From assembly GCA_002842575.1 (NCBI GenBank), contig PHDJ01000016.1, positions 1 through 59,454 on the forward strand: a DNA stretch of 59,454 nt. The letters are read 5' to 3'. The position numbers were made by a program, and so were the translations under genes. Positions 18,122-26,932 of the stretch are shown here, in pieces. Within the stretch, counting starts at the first letter, position 1. Every line of letters starts with the position of its first letter. The notes beneath the pieces are model-generated. The model worked only from the letters and a program-made list of their open reading frames with translations. It was not told the DNA's origin and ran no database searches. This DNA is from Bacteroidetes bacterium HGW-Bacteroidetes-2. Its GTDB lineage: Bacteria; Bacteroidota; Bacteroidia; Flavobacteriales; Flavobacteriaceae.

Positions 18122-19018
18122 ATGGAAAAGTCTAATATAAAGTGGGGTTTTTTAATCATTCTCTCTATCATTTGGGGAAGCTCATTCATTTTAATTAAAA
18201 AATCACTTGTAGGATTGACCCCTATTCAAGTTGGTGCTTTACGCGTTTTGATTGCGTCTATTTTTCTTTTTATTATTGGTTTTACACGATTAAAAAAAAT
18301 TGAAAAAAACCAGTGGAAATGGGTTGCCATCGCTGGAACAATAGGAACATTTATACCTGCATTTTGTTTTGCCTATGCACAAACCGAAATTGATAGTGCA
18401 ATTTCTTCTATTTTGAATGCTACAACTCCAATTATGACACTTATTTTTGGCTCTATGTTTTTTGCAATTGGTTTTACAAGACGTCAACTCTTTGGAGTGA
18501 TAATTGGACTTTTAGGGTGCTTGTTGCTTATTTGGCAAGGCTCTTCCATTAACCCAGATCAGGATTATAGGTATGTTTTATTTATATTTTTGGCTACATT
18601 GGGGTATGCTATGAATGTAAATATAATTAAAACCTATTTACAAGAGCTGTCGCCTTTGGCAATTTCTACAGGTAGTTTTTTGGTGATTATGGTTCCTTCT
18701 TTTCTTATTTTGTTGTCCACTGGATTTTTTAGTCAAGAAATTATTACTTCACCGGAAACTTTGACTTCTATTGGGTTTGTAACTATACTTGCTGTTTTTG
18801 GCTCTGCTTTGGCATTGCTTATTTTTAATAAACTCATTCAAATTAGTACTCCTGTTTTTTCAACTTCGGTTACCTATACTATTCCAATTGTAGCATTACT
18901 TTGGGGCGTTTTGGATGGTGAAAAATTTAATGTTTATCAAGGATTAGCAACATTGGTAATTTTGTTAGGTGTGATTTTAGCAAATCGAAAAGATCGAAAG
19001 AAACAAATTGCCACCTAA
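18122..19018 (+). CDS. EamA-family (DMT) transporter
   Basis: A 298-residue inner-membrane transporter with ten hydrophobic segments in two EamA repeats. The first repeat has LIILSIIWGSSFILIKKSL and the second GSALALLIFNKLIQISTPVF and TYTIPIVALLWGVLDGE, a common signature. The substrate is unknown. It shares fold but little sequence with the EamA gene at 10888. It stands alone and ends at a strong two-way terminator. Confidence 0.9.
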   Translation: MEKSNIKWGFLIILSIIWGSSFILIKKSLVGLTPIQVGALRVLIASIFLFIIGFTRLKKIEKNQWKWVAIAGTIGTFIPAFCFAYAQTEIDSAISSILNATTPIMTLIFGSMFFAIGFTRRQLFGVIIGLLGCLLLIWQGSSINPDQDYRYVLFIFLATLGYAMNVNIIKTYLQELSPLAISTGSFLVIMVPSFLILLSTGFFSQEIITSPETLTSIGFVTILAVFGSALALLIFNKLIQISTPVFSTSVTYTIPIVALLWGVLDGEKFNVYQGLATLVILLGVILANRKDRKKQIAT

Positions 19019-19048
19019 ATGGAATTTGTTTAATTTTTATGCATAAAA

Positions 19049-19093
19049 AAACCACCTTGTTTCTGAACTTTTATCAGAAAAACAAGGTGGTTT
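19049..19093. terminator. Bidirectional terminator
   Basis: AACCACCTTGTTT..CTGA pairs with TCAG..AAAACAAGGTGGTT; the outer stem of AACCACCTTGTT is perfect. It lies between the EamA gene (+) and the M16 gene (-), with A and T tracts on both sides. Confidence 0.85.
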
Positions 19094-19117
19094 GTACTTA
19101 ATTGGTTTTATTAGATT

Positions 19118-21184
19118 TTAGTTAAAATCTTCATCACTAACTCCTTCATTGATTTTTATTTCTGCAACCTCAAATTTAAGTTCTTGAGGTCCTGCTGCAA
19201 CGGCAATTGTGTGTGGAAATTTGATGCCCCCAACTTCTTTATACTCGCCATAGTTTATTGCAGTTCGTATTTCTGTTCCGTTTATATCTTGTATGGTTTC
19301 GTTTTTTAGTTTTAAACCGGTTTCCATATCATAATAGCCAAAACTATTTTTGGTAAGAGCAATTACATATGCGTTAACACCATTTATATTTTCAACACCT
19401 TTTAATGTTGCTCCTTTTGAAGTAAGTTCAGGAAAAGGAACTGCACTATTTTTTGAAGACTCAATTTGGTCTGCGGTAAAGTCTATTTTTTGTCCTTGCG
19501 CCATGGAATAACCGTTTTGTCCATCAAAAATGGTTTTTTGCATTGCCATTCCACCCATTAAAATTGCTAAGGAGTTTTTATTAGATTTTGTCGATTTCAT
19601 TTCCATACCCAATTGCATGCCTTGCATTTCGGCATTTGCTGATGTAAACAGGGTATTTACTCCTTCTAATTTACTCTTTCCTCCTATGGCGTTGATGTAG
19701 TCATTTAAAACAGTTTCTGCGGTTATAGAAGCATCTATTTCAAAAGTATAGTTGGGTTCGTCAGTTGGGTTTCCATAAATATCAAAATAAAACACTGGAA
19801 TTAATTTTCCATTTGCGTTTTTGATATTTTTTAATCCATTTAAGACCTCTGAGCCTTTCCCGGTAACTACAATTCGTAAATTATCGACTAAATAATATTT
19901 TTTTGAAACACGCTCTACATCTGCTTGGGTTACGGCATTTATTTTACGAAGGTAATTTTGGTAAAAGTCTTTTGGAAGCTTTTGAGTTTCGATATTTAAT
20001 GCATAATTAGCAACTGTTTCTGGGCGTTCTAATGCTAAAACGAAGTCGCCTGTATATTTTGCTTTAGCGTTGTGAAGTTGCTCAGTAGTTACTTTATGGT
20101 CTCTTATGAAGCGAATTTCTTTAAGCATTTCAACTACCGAACTGTCTGTTACAGCATTTCTTACACTAGTAGTCGCATTAAAACGAGTAACGTCTTTTCC
20201 GGCACCGGTAGAAGAACGAGCGCCATAGGTATAGCCGTTTGCTTCGCGCAGATTCATATTTAGTAAGCTGTTAAAATCGCCACCCAATATGCGATTGGCA
20301 ATAAGCACTGCGTGATAATCAGGATCACTCATTTTTAAATGTACTACATTTTCAACAACAATTTCTGATTGTACAGCATTTGGCATGTCAATAAAATTGA
20401 TTTGGGTAAATTGGGCATCTTTTGGAGCAGAATAGTTCACTTTAGGCACAGTTTTTTTTGGCCATTTTGAAAAATGTAGATTAGCTAAAGATTGTACTTC
20501 GCTAGTGCTTGCGTCACCTATAACAATTAAATAGGCATTTGCGGGCGAAAAGAAATTGTCATAATAATTTTTTACATCCTGAAAGGTAATTTTTCGTACA
20601 CTTTCTTCGGTAACAAACTCTCCTTTTGGGTGGGTTTTTCCGTAAAGTAATGCAGTAGAAACCTGACGAGAAACGGTAGAGACATCGGTTTTATTATTTT
20701 TAAGAGATTCTAAAAGTTTGTCTTTTTCTTTTTGAAACTCTTCCTCTGTCAATAATGGATTTATGGCAGCATCTGCCATCAATTCAAATACTCTGCTAAA
20801 ATATTTAGATAATGAACTTGCAAATGCGCCTTGGGAACCAAAATTTACGGAAGCACCTAGGAAATCAATTTCTTCATTAAAAGCATCTTTAGAAATAGAA
20901 GTTGTGCCGTTTCCTAACATAGATGCTAACAAACTTTCTACTCCCACTTTGTCACCTGATGCATACAATGGATTATCAATAAGCAGTTGAATGCGTACTC
21001 TTGGAAGTTTGGTGTTTTTAACCACCATAACTTTTAACCCGTTATCTAAATTAAAAGTTTGCGGCTCACTAAGATTTATGGTTGGTGCTGGTCCAGGAAT
21101 AGGGCGTTTAGACCGGTCAATTTGTGCTGTGATAATGGTTGCAAAAAATAAACACAGAAATAAGGATATTATATATTTTTTCAT
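19118..21184 (-). CDS. M16 peptidase-like subunit without the zinc motif
   Basis: The 688-residue protein has a signal peptide (FATIITAQ) and two M16-type domains (about 35-460), followed by an extra C-terminal region of about 200 residues that resembles outer-membrane lipoprotein-sorting-like beta structure (VLNDYINAIGGKSKLEGVNT). At the place of the HxxEH motif it reads GVESLLASMLGNGTT, so it cannot bind the catalytic zinc in the usual way. M16 enzymes often act as pairs of an active and an inactive subunit; the active partner lies 11 bases upstream on the same strand. The pair is probably periplasmic. Its substrate is unknown. Confidence 0.87.
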   Translation of the reverse strand: MKKYIISLFLCLFFATIITAQIDRSKRPIPGPAPTINLSEPQTFNLDNGLKVMVVKNTKLPRVRIQLLIDNPLYASGDKVGVESLLASMLGNGTTSISKDAFNEEIDFLGASVNFGSQGAFASSLSKYFSRVFELMADAAINPLLTEEEFQKEKDKLLESLKNNKTDVSTVSRQVSTALLYGKTHPKGEFVTEESVRKITFQDVKNYYDNFFSPANAYLIVIGDASTSEVQSLANLHFSKWPKKTVPKVNYSAPKDAQFTQINFIDMPNAVQSEIVVENVVHLKMSDPDYHAVLIANRILGGDFNSLLNMNLREANGYTYGARSSTGAGKDVTRFNATTSVRNAVTDSSVVEMLKEIRFIRDHKVTTEQLHNAKAKYTGDFVLALERPETVANYALNIETQKLPKDFYQNYLRKINAVTQADVERVSKKYYLVDNLRIVVTGKGSEVLNGLKNIKNANGKLIPVFYFDIYGNPTDEPNYTFEIDASITAETVLNDYINAIGGKSKLEGVNTLFTSANAEMQGMQLGMEMKSTKSNKNSLAILMGGMAMQKTIFDGQNGYSMAQGQKIDFTADQIESSKNSAVPFPELTSKGATLKGVENINGVNAYVIALTKNSFGYYDMETGLKLKNETIQDINGTEIRTAINYGEYKEVGGIKFPHTIAVAAGPQELKFEVAEIKINEGVSDEDFN

Positions 21185-21195
21185 AAAAATAATTT

Positions 21196-22512
21196 TTATT
21201 GTTCTGATTTTGGTAAGTATTCTAAACGCAATCTTTGGTTAGTATTCAAGTATTTACTTGCTGCTTCACGAATTTCTTCACGGGTGATAGAGCGATAAAT
21301 ATCAATTTCGTTGTTGATTAAATTAATATCACCATAAAGCATTTGAAAAGTGGCTAATGATCCAGCTATACCAGCAATACTAGCATTAGAATTCACAAAA
21401 TTATTTTCAAATACATTTTGCAATTTTTCATATTCTCTCTCAGAAATTAATTCGGTTTGAATTTTTACGATTTCCTCGTCAATTTCCTTAGTCAGGTCAG
21501 CCAAAGAAGTGTTGTTTAATGGAAGTGCAAAGGTTAAATACATACCATAATCTTGTTGGCTTACATTAAAGGCAGATACTTGCAATGCTATTTTTTTTTC
21601 GTCCACTAATTTTTTGTATAATCTGGAGCTTTTACCATCGCTTAAAATAGTAGAAACCATGTCTAAAATGCGAGCCTCTCTAGTATTCATTGCAGGTGTT
21701 CTGTATGCATGAACAATTGCGGGTATTTGAATATTTGGGTCATACGCCACGGCGTCAATCTGTTTGGTTATGGGTTCTTCTTTAATGGAAACTCTTTTAA
21801 CATCATTGCCTCTAGGAATGCTTCCAAAATAGTCCTTTATCATCTTCATTACCTCAGGCTTGTTTATGTCTCCGGCAACTACTAAAGTTGCATTATTTGG
21901 TACATAAAACTTTTCATTAAAAGCTAAAAACTCCTCTAAGGTAGCCGCGTCTAGATGATTCATATCGCCAATGGTTGACCAGCGATATGGGTGTTTTTTA
22001 AACATATTTTTTTTAACCTCAGCAAATAAATTTCCGTAGGGTTGGTTATCTACTCGAAGGCGTTTTTCTTCTTTAACCACTTCATTTTGGGTATCCACAC
22101 CTATTTGATTAATTATAGGATGAAGCAAACGCTCGCTTTCCATCCATAATCCAAGTTCTATTGCATTTGAGGGAAAAACTTCGTAATAATAGGTCCGGTC
22201 ATCGTTAGTGTTAGCATTATTGCTTCCTCCATTTGAAGAAACGATTTTAAACCACTCTCCACGCTCAATATTTTTGGTGCCTTCAAAAAGTAAATGCTCA
22301 AAAAAGTGGGCAAAACCCGTTCTTTCTGGATTTTCATCTTTTGCCCCAACTTGGTACATTACAGAGGTTATAATAATAGGCGATGTGTCATCTTGGTGTA
22401 AAATTACTTGAAGACCATTGTCTAAAGTGTATTCTTCAAATTTTACTTCTTGTGCTTGACTAATAGAAAAAGCCAAAAACAATGAAGTAAGTGTAAAAAT
22501 TGTTTTTTTCAT
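21196..22512 (-). CDS. M16 family zinc metallopeptidase, active subunit
   Basis: A 438-residue secreted or periplasmic peptidase with a signal peptide (ending FSISQAQ). The inverted zinc motif HxxEH is seen as HFFEH (69-73) in TGFAHFFEHLLFEGTKN, with a downstream glutamate region NEVVKEEKRLR near 145-155. The family's typical middle region (NATLVVAGDINKPEV) is present. It is shorter than the inactive partner that follows 11 bases later, so the two probably form a complex. A TAAATTTG promoter box lies upstream. Confidence 0.92.
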   Translation of the reverse strand: MKKTIFTLTSLFLAFSISQAQEVKFEEYTLDNGLQVILHQDDTSPIIITSVMYQVGAKDENPERTGFAHFFEHLLFEGTKNIERGEWFKIVSSNGGSNNANTNDDRTYYYEVFPSNAIELGLWMESERLLHPIINQIGVDTQNEVVKEEKRLRVDNQPYGNLFAEVKKNMFKKHPYRWSTIGDMNHLDAATLEEFLAFNEKFYVPNNATLVVAGDINKPEVMKMIKDYFGSIPRGNDVKRVSIKEEPITKQIDAVAYDPNIQIPAIVHAYRTPAMNTREARILDMVSTILSDGKSSRLYKKLVDEKKIALQVSAFNVSQQDYGMYLTFALPLNNTSLADLTKEIDEEIVKIQTELISEREYEKLQNVFENNFVNSNASIAGIAGSLATFQMLYGDINLINNEIDIYRSITREEIREAASKYLNTNQRLRLEYLPKSEQ

Positions 22513-22591
22513 ACGTTATTTTTTTGTGATTACTGTTTGAACTCCCCCATAGGTAGTTATTTGTTCCATATAGTTACATATTTATGGAAAA

Positions 22592-22618
22592 CAAATTTAG
22601 TTATTTATAAAGCTTCAA
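22592..22618 (-). promoter_or_regulatory. Promoter for the M16 gene pair
   Basis: On the minus strand TTG (22618-22616), 16 bases and TAAATTTG (22599-22592) fit the Bacteroidota -33/-7 pattern. It lies 80 bases before the start of the active subunit. Confidence 0.5.
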
Positions 22619-22709
22619 CCAATTTCTATAAAAAAATTAACAAAGCATTTGGATTTTTTTTGAATAAAAATACCGAAATTGGTTTTCTATTCAAAAAATA
22701 ATAAACCTA

Positions 22710-23162
22710 ATGAATAAATTATATTTTAAGTATGGAATGGGAATAGCAATTTTTTTAATTGTATATTTTCTAATTTTAAAAATTATTGGACTACATATTT
22801 ACCCTGTTTTAAGTGCTTTTAATGGCGTTATAATTGGTGCGGGTGTTTTTATGGCAATTTCAGATTATAAGAATAACCATAAACACTTTAAGTTTGAGAA
22901 AGGATTTCAGGCAGGACTGTATAGTGGAGCTTTAGGGTCTGCTTTGTTTTCCTTATTTATGGCAATCTATATTTATCATCTAGACGAGAATTTTGCAGAG
23001 CAAATTTTAGGAAATTGGGAGTCAAATTATAATTATCCATCTCTATTAATTTTTACAATTTTGATAATGGGTTTGGCAACCAGTTTTATTTTAACCCTTG
23101 CGTTTATGCAGCTTTTAAAAGAAACTTGGAATACCACACCTAAAAAAAATGGTAATATCTAA
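22710..23162 (+). CDS. Small integral membrane protein, DUF4199-like
   Basis: The 150-residue protein has four hydrophobic segments (about 6-28, 32-50, 67-90 and 108-135) and a short charged loop KNNHKHFKFEKGFQAGLY before the third segment. The FxFxxGFxxGL pattern is typical of DUF4199 membrane proteins of Bacteroidota, whose function is unknown. It is alone between the M16 promoter and the rplU promoter. Confidence 0.6.
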   Translation: MNKLYFKYGMGIAIFLIVYFLILKIIGLHIYPVLSAFNGVIIGAGVFMAISDYKNNHKHFKFEKGFQAGLYSGALGSALFSLFMAIYIYHLDENFAEQILGNWESNYNYPSLLIFTILIMGLATSFILTLAFMQLLKETWNTTPKKNGNI

Positions 23163-23180
23163 AAGACCAATTAAAAAGTG

Positions 23181-23211
23181 TTTGTTATTTAATAAATTCA
23201 ATGTATATTTG
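23181..23211 (+). promoter_or_regulatory. Strong Bacteroidota promoter for rplU-rpmA
   Basis: TTTG (23181-23184), 19 bases, TATATTTG (23204-23211) is a full match to the -33 TTTG / -7 TAnnTTTG consensus. The start of transcription would fall about 50 bases before the rplU ATG. This is the clearest promoter in the window. Confidence 0.85.
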
Positions 23212-23269
23212 CGCCCGCATTGGCTAAACGCACAGTGCATTAACAAAATAATTAATTAAAAAATACGCT

Positions 23270-23782
23270 ATGTACGCAATTGTAGAGATAGCAGGGCAGC
23301 AATTTAAGATTGCAAAAGACCAAAAAGTATTTGTTCACCGTTTATCTGACGATGAAGGAGCAAAGGTTTCTTTTGACAGAGTTCTTCTTATAGAAGATGG
23401 TGATACAATCACTTTAGGCGCCCCGGCTATAGAAGGTGCTTTGGTAGGAGCAACAATAACCAGACACTTAAAAGGAGATAAAGTAATCGTTTTCAAAAAG
23501 AAAAGACGTAAAGGTTACCAAAAGAAAAATGGTCACCGTCAATATTTTTCTGAAATTGTAATTGATAGCATTGTTGCTTCAGGGGCAAAAAAAGAAATTT
23601 CTAAAAAAGCAGAAGTAAAAGCTGCTTCTGTAGTTGAAAAAAAATCTGCGCCTAAAACCGAGGTTGATACATTAGACTTATCAACTAAAACAGTTGCTGA
23701 GTTAAGAGAAATGGCTAAAGAAAGAGGTCTTGAAGGATACTCTTCTTTGAAAAAAGCGGAATTAATAGACGCTTTAAGTTAA
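23270..23782 (+). CDS. rplU: 50S ribosomal protein L21 with a C-terminal Rho_N/SAP-like extension
   Basis: Residues 1-103 are normal L21: MYAIVEIAGQQFKIAKDQK, the HRQYFSEIVIDSI segment and the basic KKKRRKGYQKKNGH loop. The protein runs on to 170 residues through a Lys/Ala/Val-rich linker to a terminal module, TLDLSTKTVAELREMAKERG and then LEGYSSLKKAELIDAL. This has the helix-turn-helix spacing of Rho_N or SAP-type nucleic-acid-binding motifs. The addition probably binds RNA or DNA. rpmA follows after 30 bases, the usual pair. Confidence 0.95.
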   Translation: MYAIVEIAGQQFKIAKDQKVFVHRLSDDEGAKVSFDRVLLIEDGDTITLGAPAIEGALVGATITRHLKGDKVIVFKKKRRKGYQKKNGHRQYFSEIVIDSIVASGAKKEISKKAEVKAASVVEKKSAPKTEVDTLDLSTKTVAELREMAKERGLEGYSSLKKAELIDALS

Positions 23783-23812
23783 TTGATTTTTAAAAAGTAA
23801 AACCAAAATACA

Positions 23813-24073
23813 ATGGCACATAAAAAAGGAGTTGGTAGTTCCAAAAATGGTAGAGAATCTGAATCAAAACGCTTAGGAGTTAAGATTTTTGGTGGTCAAT
23901 CCGCTATCGCTGGAAATATTATCATAAGACAAAGAGGTTATACACACAATCCCGGTGAAAATGTGTATTCCGGAAAAGATCATACCCTTCACGCTAAAGT
24001 GGACGGATTAGTAAAATTTACTAAAAAGAGAAATAACAAATCGTACGTTTCTATAGTGCCTTTTGAAGCATAA
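23813..24073 (+). CDS. rpmA: 50S ribosomal protein L27
   Basis: The 86-residue protein has the conserved start [43 protein letters not shown] and a [16 protein letters not shown] tract. It begins MAHKKG directly, with no cleavable extension of the Firmicutes type. It sits near the peptidyl-transferase centre of the 50S subunit and is cotranscribed with rplU; a strong terminator follows. Confidence 0.97.
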   Translation: MAHKKGVGSSKNGRESESKRLGVKIFGGQSAIAGNIIIRQRGYTHNPGENVYSGKDHTLHAKVDGLVKFTKKRNNKSYVSIVPFEA

Positions 24074-24094
24074 TTGCTCTCTTAATTTAATATT

Positions 24095-24130
24095 AAAAAG
24101 CCTTTTCAAGAAATTGTAAAGGCTTTTTTT
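24095..24130 (+). terminator. Terminator after rpmA
   Basis: AAAAAGCCTTT (24095-24105) and AAAGGCTTTTT (24118-24128) form an 11-base perfect stem with a 12-base loop, followed by T residues. Confidence 0.85.
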
Positions 24131-24234
24131 AATGAATTAAATTTCAAATGGTTTTGTAATAAGTTTATTCTTACATGGGGTGTCAATTTATCTAAATTTT
24201 TTGTAATTTCATACCCTAACTAATACATATTAAC

Positions 24235-24819
24235 ATGAGAAAAAAACTTTTTTTATGCACAGCGCTTTCAAGCACTATGCTTTTTACCAGTTGTCTTGGA
24301 TCTTTCAGTGCTTTTAATAATTTAAAAGACTGGAATATGGAGATTTCCGACAGTAAGTTTGTAAATAACCTTGTGTTTTGGGGATTAAACATTGTACCTG
24401 TTTATGGCCTTTTCTTTTTAGGCGATATAATCATTTTTAACGTTATTGAATTTTGGTCCGGTTCAAACCCAATTGCGATGAATGAAGGCGATATGGAAAC
24501 TCAGATTGTAATGCGTGATGGAAATAAATACCAAATGGTGGCTACCAAAAATCGCTTGCAAATTTCAGTTATTGAAGGTGTAAATCAGGGTCAAAAATTA
24601 GATTTAGTTTACAAACCTTCTGAAAAATCTTGGAATGCAGTGAAGCAAAATGGAGAAATCATTAAACTTTCTTCTATGCAAGAAGGACTTTATATCGTAT
24701 ATATGCCAGATGGTCAAGAAGTAAAAATAGACCCAACCGCAACTCGCGAAGAAGGCTTGGCATTAATTCATCAACAAGTATATAACTATACCGATTGTAT
24801 GCTTGCAATGCAGGACTAA
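24235..24819 (+). CDS. DUF3332-family lipoprotein
   Basis: The 194-residue protein has a lipoprotein-like N-terminus (LSSTMLFTSCLGSFS, Cys20). It continues with the family segment FNNLKDWN, a hydrophobic stretch of about 30 residues (NLVFWGLNIVPVYGLFFLGDI, which may be an amphipathic or membrane helix) and a C-terminal beta-rich half with MNEGDMETQIVMRDGNKY and YIVYMPDGQEVKI. DUF3332 members occur across Bacteroidota and Proteobacteria and have no known function. It is alone, and a terminator shared with ahcY follows. Confidence 0.8.
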   Translation: MRKKLFLCTALSSTMLFTSCLGSFSAFNNLKDWNMEISDSKFVNNLVFWGLNIVPVYGLFFLGDIIIFNVIEFWSGSNPIAMNEGDMETQIVMRDGNKYQMVATKNRLQISVIEGVNQGQKLDLVYKPSEKSWNAVKQNGEIIKLSSMQEGLYIVYMPDGQEVKIDPTATREEGLALIHQQVYNYTDCMLAMQD

Positions 24820-24834
24820 TATTAATATATTTAA

Positions 24835-24871
24835 AAAAAACCCTTGCAGTTTCAAACTGCAAGGGTTTTTT
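24835..24871. terminator. Bidirectional terminator
   Basis: CCCTTGCAGT (24841-24850) pairs perfectly with ACTGCAAGGG (24856-24865), flanked by A6 and T6. It separates the DUF3332 gene (+) from ahcY (-). Confidence 0.9.
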
Positions 24872-24887
24872 ATATAAACTATCTAAT

Positions 24888-26204
24888 CTAATATCTATAA
24901 TATTCCGGTTTAAAAGGACCCGCAACAGTTACGCCAATGTAAGCAGCTTGTTCCTCTGTTAAACTTTCTAATTCAACACCTATTCGTTCTAAATGTAATC
25001 TTGCAACTTTTTCGTCTAAATGTTTAGGCAACATATACACATCATTTTCATAATTTGCACTGTTTTTCCAAAGCTCAATTTGTGCTAGTGTTTGGTTTGT
25101 AAAGGAGTTACTCATAACAAAACTTGGATGACCGGTTGCACAACCTAGGTTTACTAATCGACCTTCAGCAAGTATAACGATATCTTTCCCGTCTACGGTA
25201 TATTTATCTACTTGAGGTTTGATTTCGTCCTTTGTATTTCCGTAGTTTTTATTTAACCAGGCCATGTCAATTTCATTGTCAAAATGCCCAATGTTACAAA
25301 CAATTACTTTGTCACGCATTGCTCTAAAATGACGTTCTTTAATAATGTCTTTATTTCCAGTAGCAGTACAAACAATATCTGCATTTCCAATAATGGTGTC
25401 TAATTTTTTTACTTCAAAGCCATCCATAGCGGCTTGTAAAGCACAAATTGGATCAATTTCAGTAACGGTAACGATAGAGCCTGCCCCTTTAAAAGAAGCT
25501 GCGGTACCTTTACCCACATCGCCATAACCGCAAACTACTACACGTTTTCCAGCAAGCATGGTGTCTGTTGCACGACGCACTGCATCTACAGCACTTTCTC
25601 TACAGCCGTATTTATTGTCAAATTTTGATTTAGTAACACTATCATTTACATTAATAGCAGGCATGGTAAGGGTTCCGTTTTTCACTCGTTCGTATAAACG
25701 GTGAACTCCAGTAGTGGTCTCTTCTGAAAGACCTTTTATTCCGGGAGCTAACTCTGGATAGTTGTCTAAAATCATATTGGTTAAATCACCACCGTCATCT
25801 AAAATCATGTTTAACGGTTTGCGGTCTTCACCAAAGAATAACGTTTGCTCAATACACCAGTTAAATTCTTCTTCATTCATACCTTTCCAAGCATATACAG
25901 AAACTCCTGTGTCTGCAATGGCTGCAGCAGCTTGGTCTTGAGTAGAAAATATATTACAAGAACTCCATGTAACTTCAGCGCCAAGAGACGTTAAGGTTTC
26001 AATTAATACGGCTGTTTGAATGGTCATGTGTAAACAGCCTGCAATACGCGCACCTTTTAAAGGCTGTTCGTTTTTATATTCTTCTCTTAACGACATTAAA
26101 CCTGGCATTTCAGATTCAGCTAATTCAATTTCTTTTCTCCCCCAAGCGGCCAGAGAAATATCTTTTACTTTATACGCCGTGAAAGGCACTGATTTTGTAC
26201 TCAT
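24888..26204 (-). CDS. ahcY: Adenosylhomocysteinase
   Basis: The enzyme splits S-adenosylhomocysteine into adenosine and homocysteine with bound NAD. The 438 residues include [46 protein letters not shown], the Rossmann [16 protein letters not shown] and the C-terminal PFKPEYYRY, all standard. It is alone on the minus strand, divergent from the phosphopantetheinyl transferase gene. A minus-strand TATTTTTG box at 26243-26250 may be its promoter. I saw no SAH- or SAM-riboswitch-like sequence in its short leader. Confidence 0.97.
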   Translation of the reverse strand: MSTKSVPFTAYKVKDISLAAWGRKEIELAESEMPGLMSLREEYKNEQPLKGARIAGCLHMTIQTAVLIETLTSLGAEVTWSSCNIFSTQDQAAAAIADTGVSVYAWKGMNEEEFNWCIEQTLFFGEDRKPLNMILDDGGDLTNMILDNYPELAPGIKGLSEETTTGVHRLYERVKNGTLTMPAINVNDSVTKSKFDNKYGCRESAVDAVRRATDTMLAGKRVVVCGYGDVGKGTAASFKGAGSIVTVTEIDPICALQAAMDGFEVKKLDTIIGNADIVCTATGNKDIIKERHFRAMRDKVIVCNIGHFDNEIDMAWLNKNYGNTKDEIKPQVDKYTVDGKDIVILAEGRLVNLGCATGHPSFVMSNSFTNQTLAQIELWKNSANYENDVYMLPKHLDEKVARLHLERIGVELESLTEEQAAYIGVTVAGPFKPEYYRY

Positions 26205-26270
26205 AGTATTATATTTGTATTTAGCAAAATTTTTTTAAAGCACAAAAATACATAATATATAATAAATCTC

Positions 26271-26912
26271 ATGCCTCTTTACAAAACAATAACAGTAAAC
26301 CCCAATACAAAAGTTCTTATTTGGAAGATTGAAGAATCTTATAAAGATTTATGTAAGGGAATCATGCTATCTACTAATTGCCAAGCTCGAGTAAAAGGAA
26401 TGCTTTCTGATATGCACCGCCGTGGATTTATGAGCGTTCGGCATCTTTTAGCAGAAATAGGTTATACCGATGACGACTTGTTTTATGACGAAAATGGCAA
26501 ACCTAATTTAAAAGATGGAAAATGCATTTCTATAACCCATTCTTATACTTTTTCTGGAATTATAATAAGCAATTCGGAAGTAGGAATTGATATTGAAATG
26601 CAAAGAGATAAAATTTTAAAAATTGCAAATAAATTTACCCCGCTTAAAGAATACAGAACACTAGCAAATGATGAAGCAGTTATTAGAAAACTTACCATTG
26701 TTTGGGGGGCGAAAGAATCCTTATATAAATTGTATGCAAAAAAAGGAGTTAGTTTTTTACATCATATTGACATAAAAGATTTTCCTTTTGAAGCTGGGGA
26801 GTCAACAGGTGATGTTATTTTTAACGGAAATATCAGTTCATATCAATTATATTTTTTTGAATTTGAAGGATTTACCTGCGTTTATGCTTTAGAAAAATCC
26901 ATTCGGAAATAA
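26271..26912 (+). CDS. 4'-phosphopantetheinyl transferase superfamily protein
   Basis: The enzyme attaches phosphopantetheine to a carrier protein such as ACP. The 213 residues contain the Sfp-type motifs ISITHSY (86-92), GIDIE (105-109, with D107 and E109) and WGAKESLYK (145-153). Its length and the presence of an N-terminal half fit the Sfp rather than the short AcpS class. No polyketide or peptide synthetase gene is near, so the target is probably the fatty-acid ACP. The GGGP synthase gene follows after 20 bases. Confidence 0.9.
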   Translation: MPLYKTITVNPNTKVLIWKIEESYKDLCKGIMLSTNCQARVKGMLSDMHRRGFMSVRHLLAEIGYTDDDLFYDENGKPNLKDGKCISITHSYTFSGIIISNSEVGIDIEMQRDKILKIANKFTPLKEYRTLANDEAVIRKLTIVWGAKESLYKLYAKKGVSFLHHIDIKDFPFEAGESTGDVIFNGNISSYQLYFFEFEGFTCVYALEKSIRK

Positions 26913-26932
26913 CTTAGAAAGACTATTTTTTA

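Noticed and set aside
24888-26270. SAH- or SAM-type riboswitch before ahcY
   Set aside because: The leader is about 40 bases and shows no conserved aptamer sequence.
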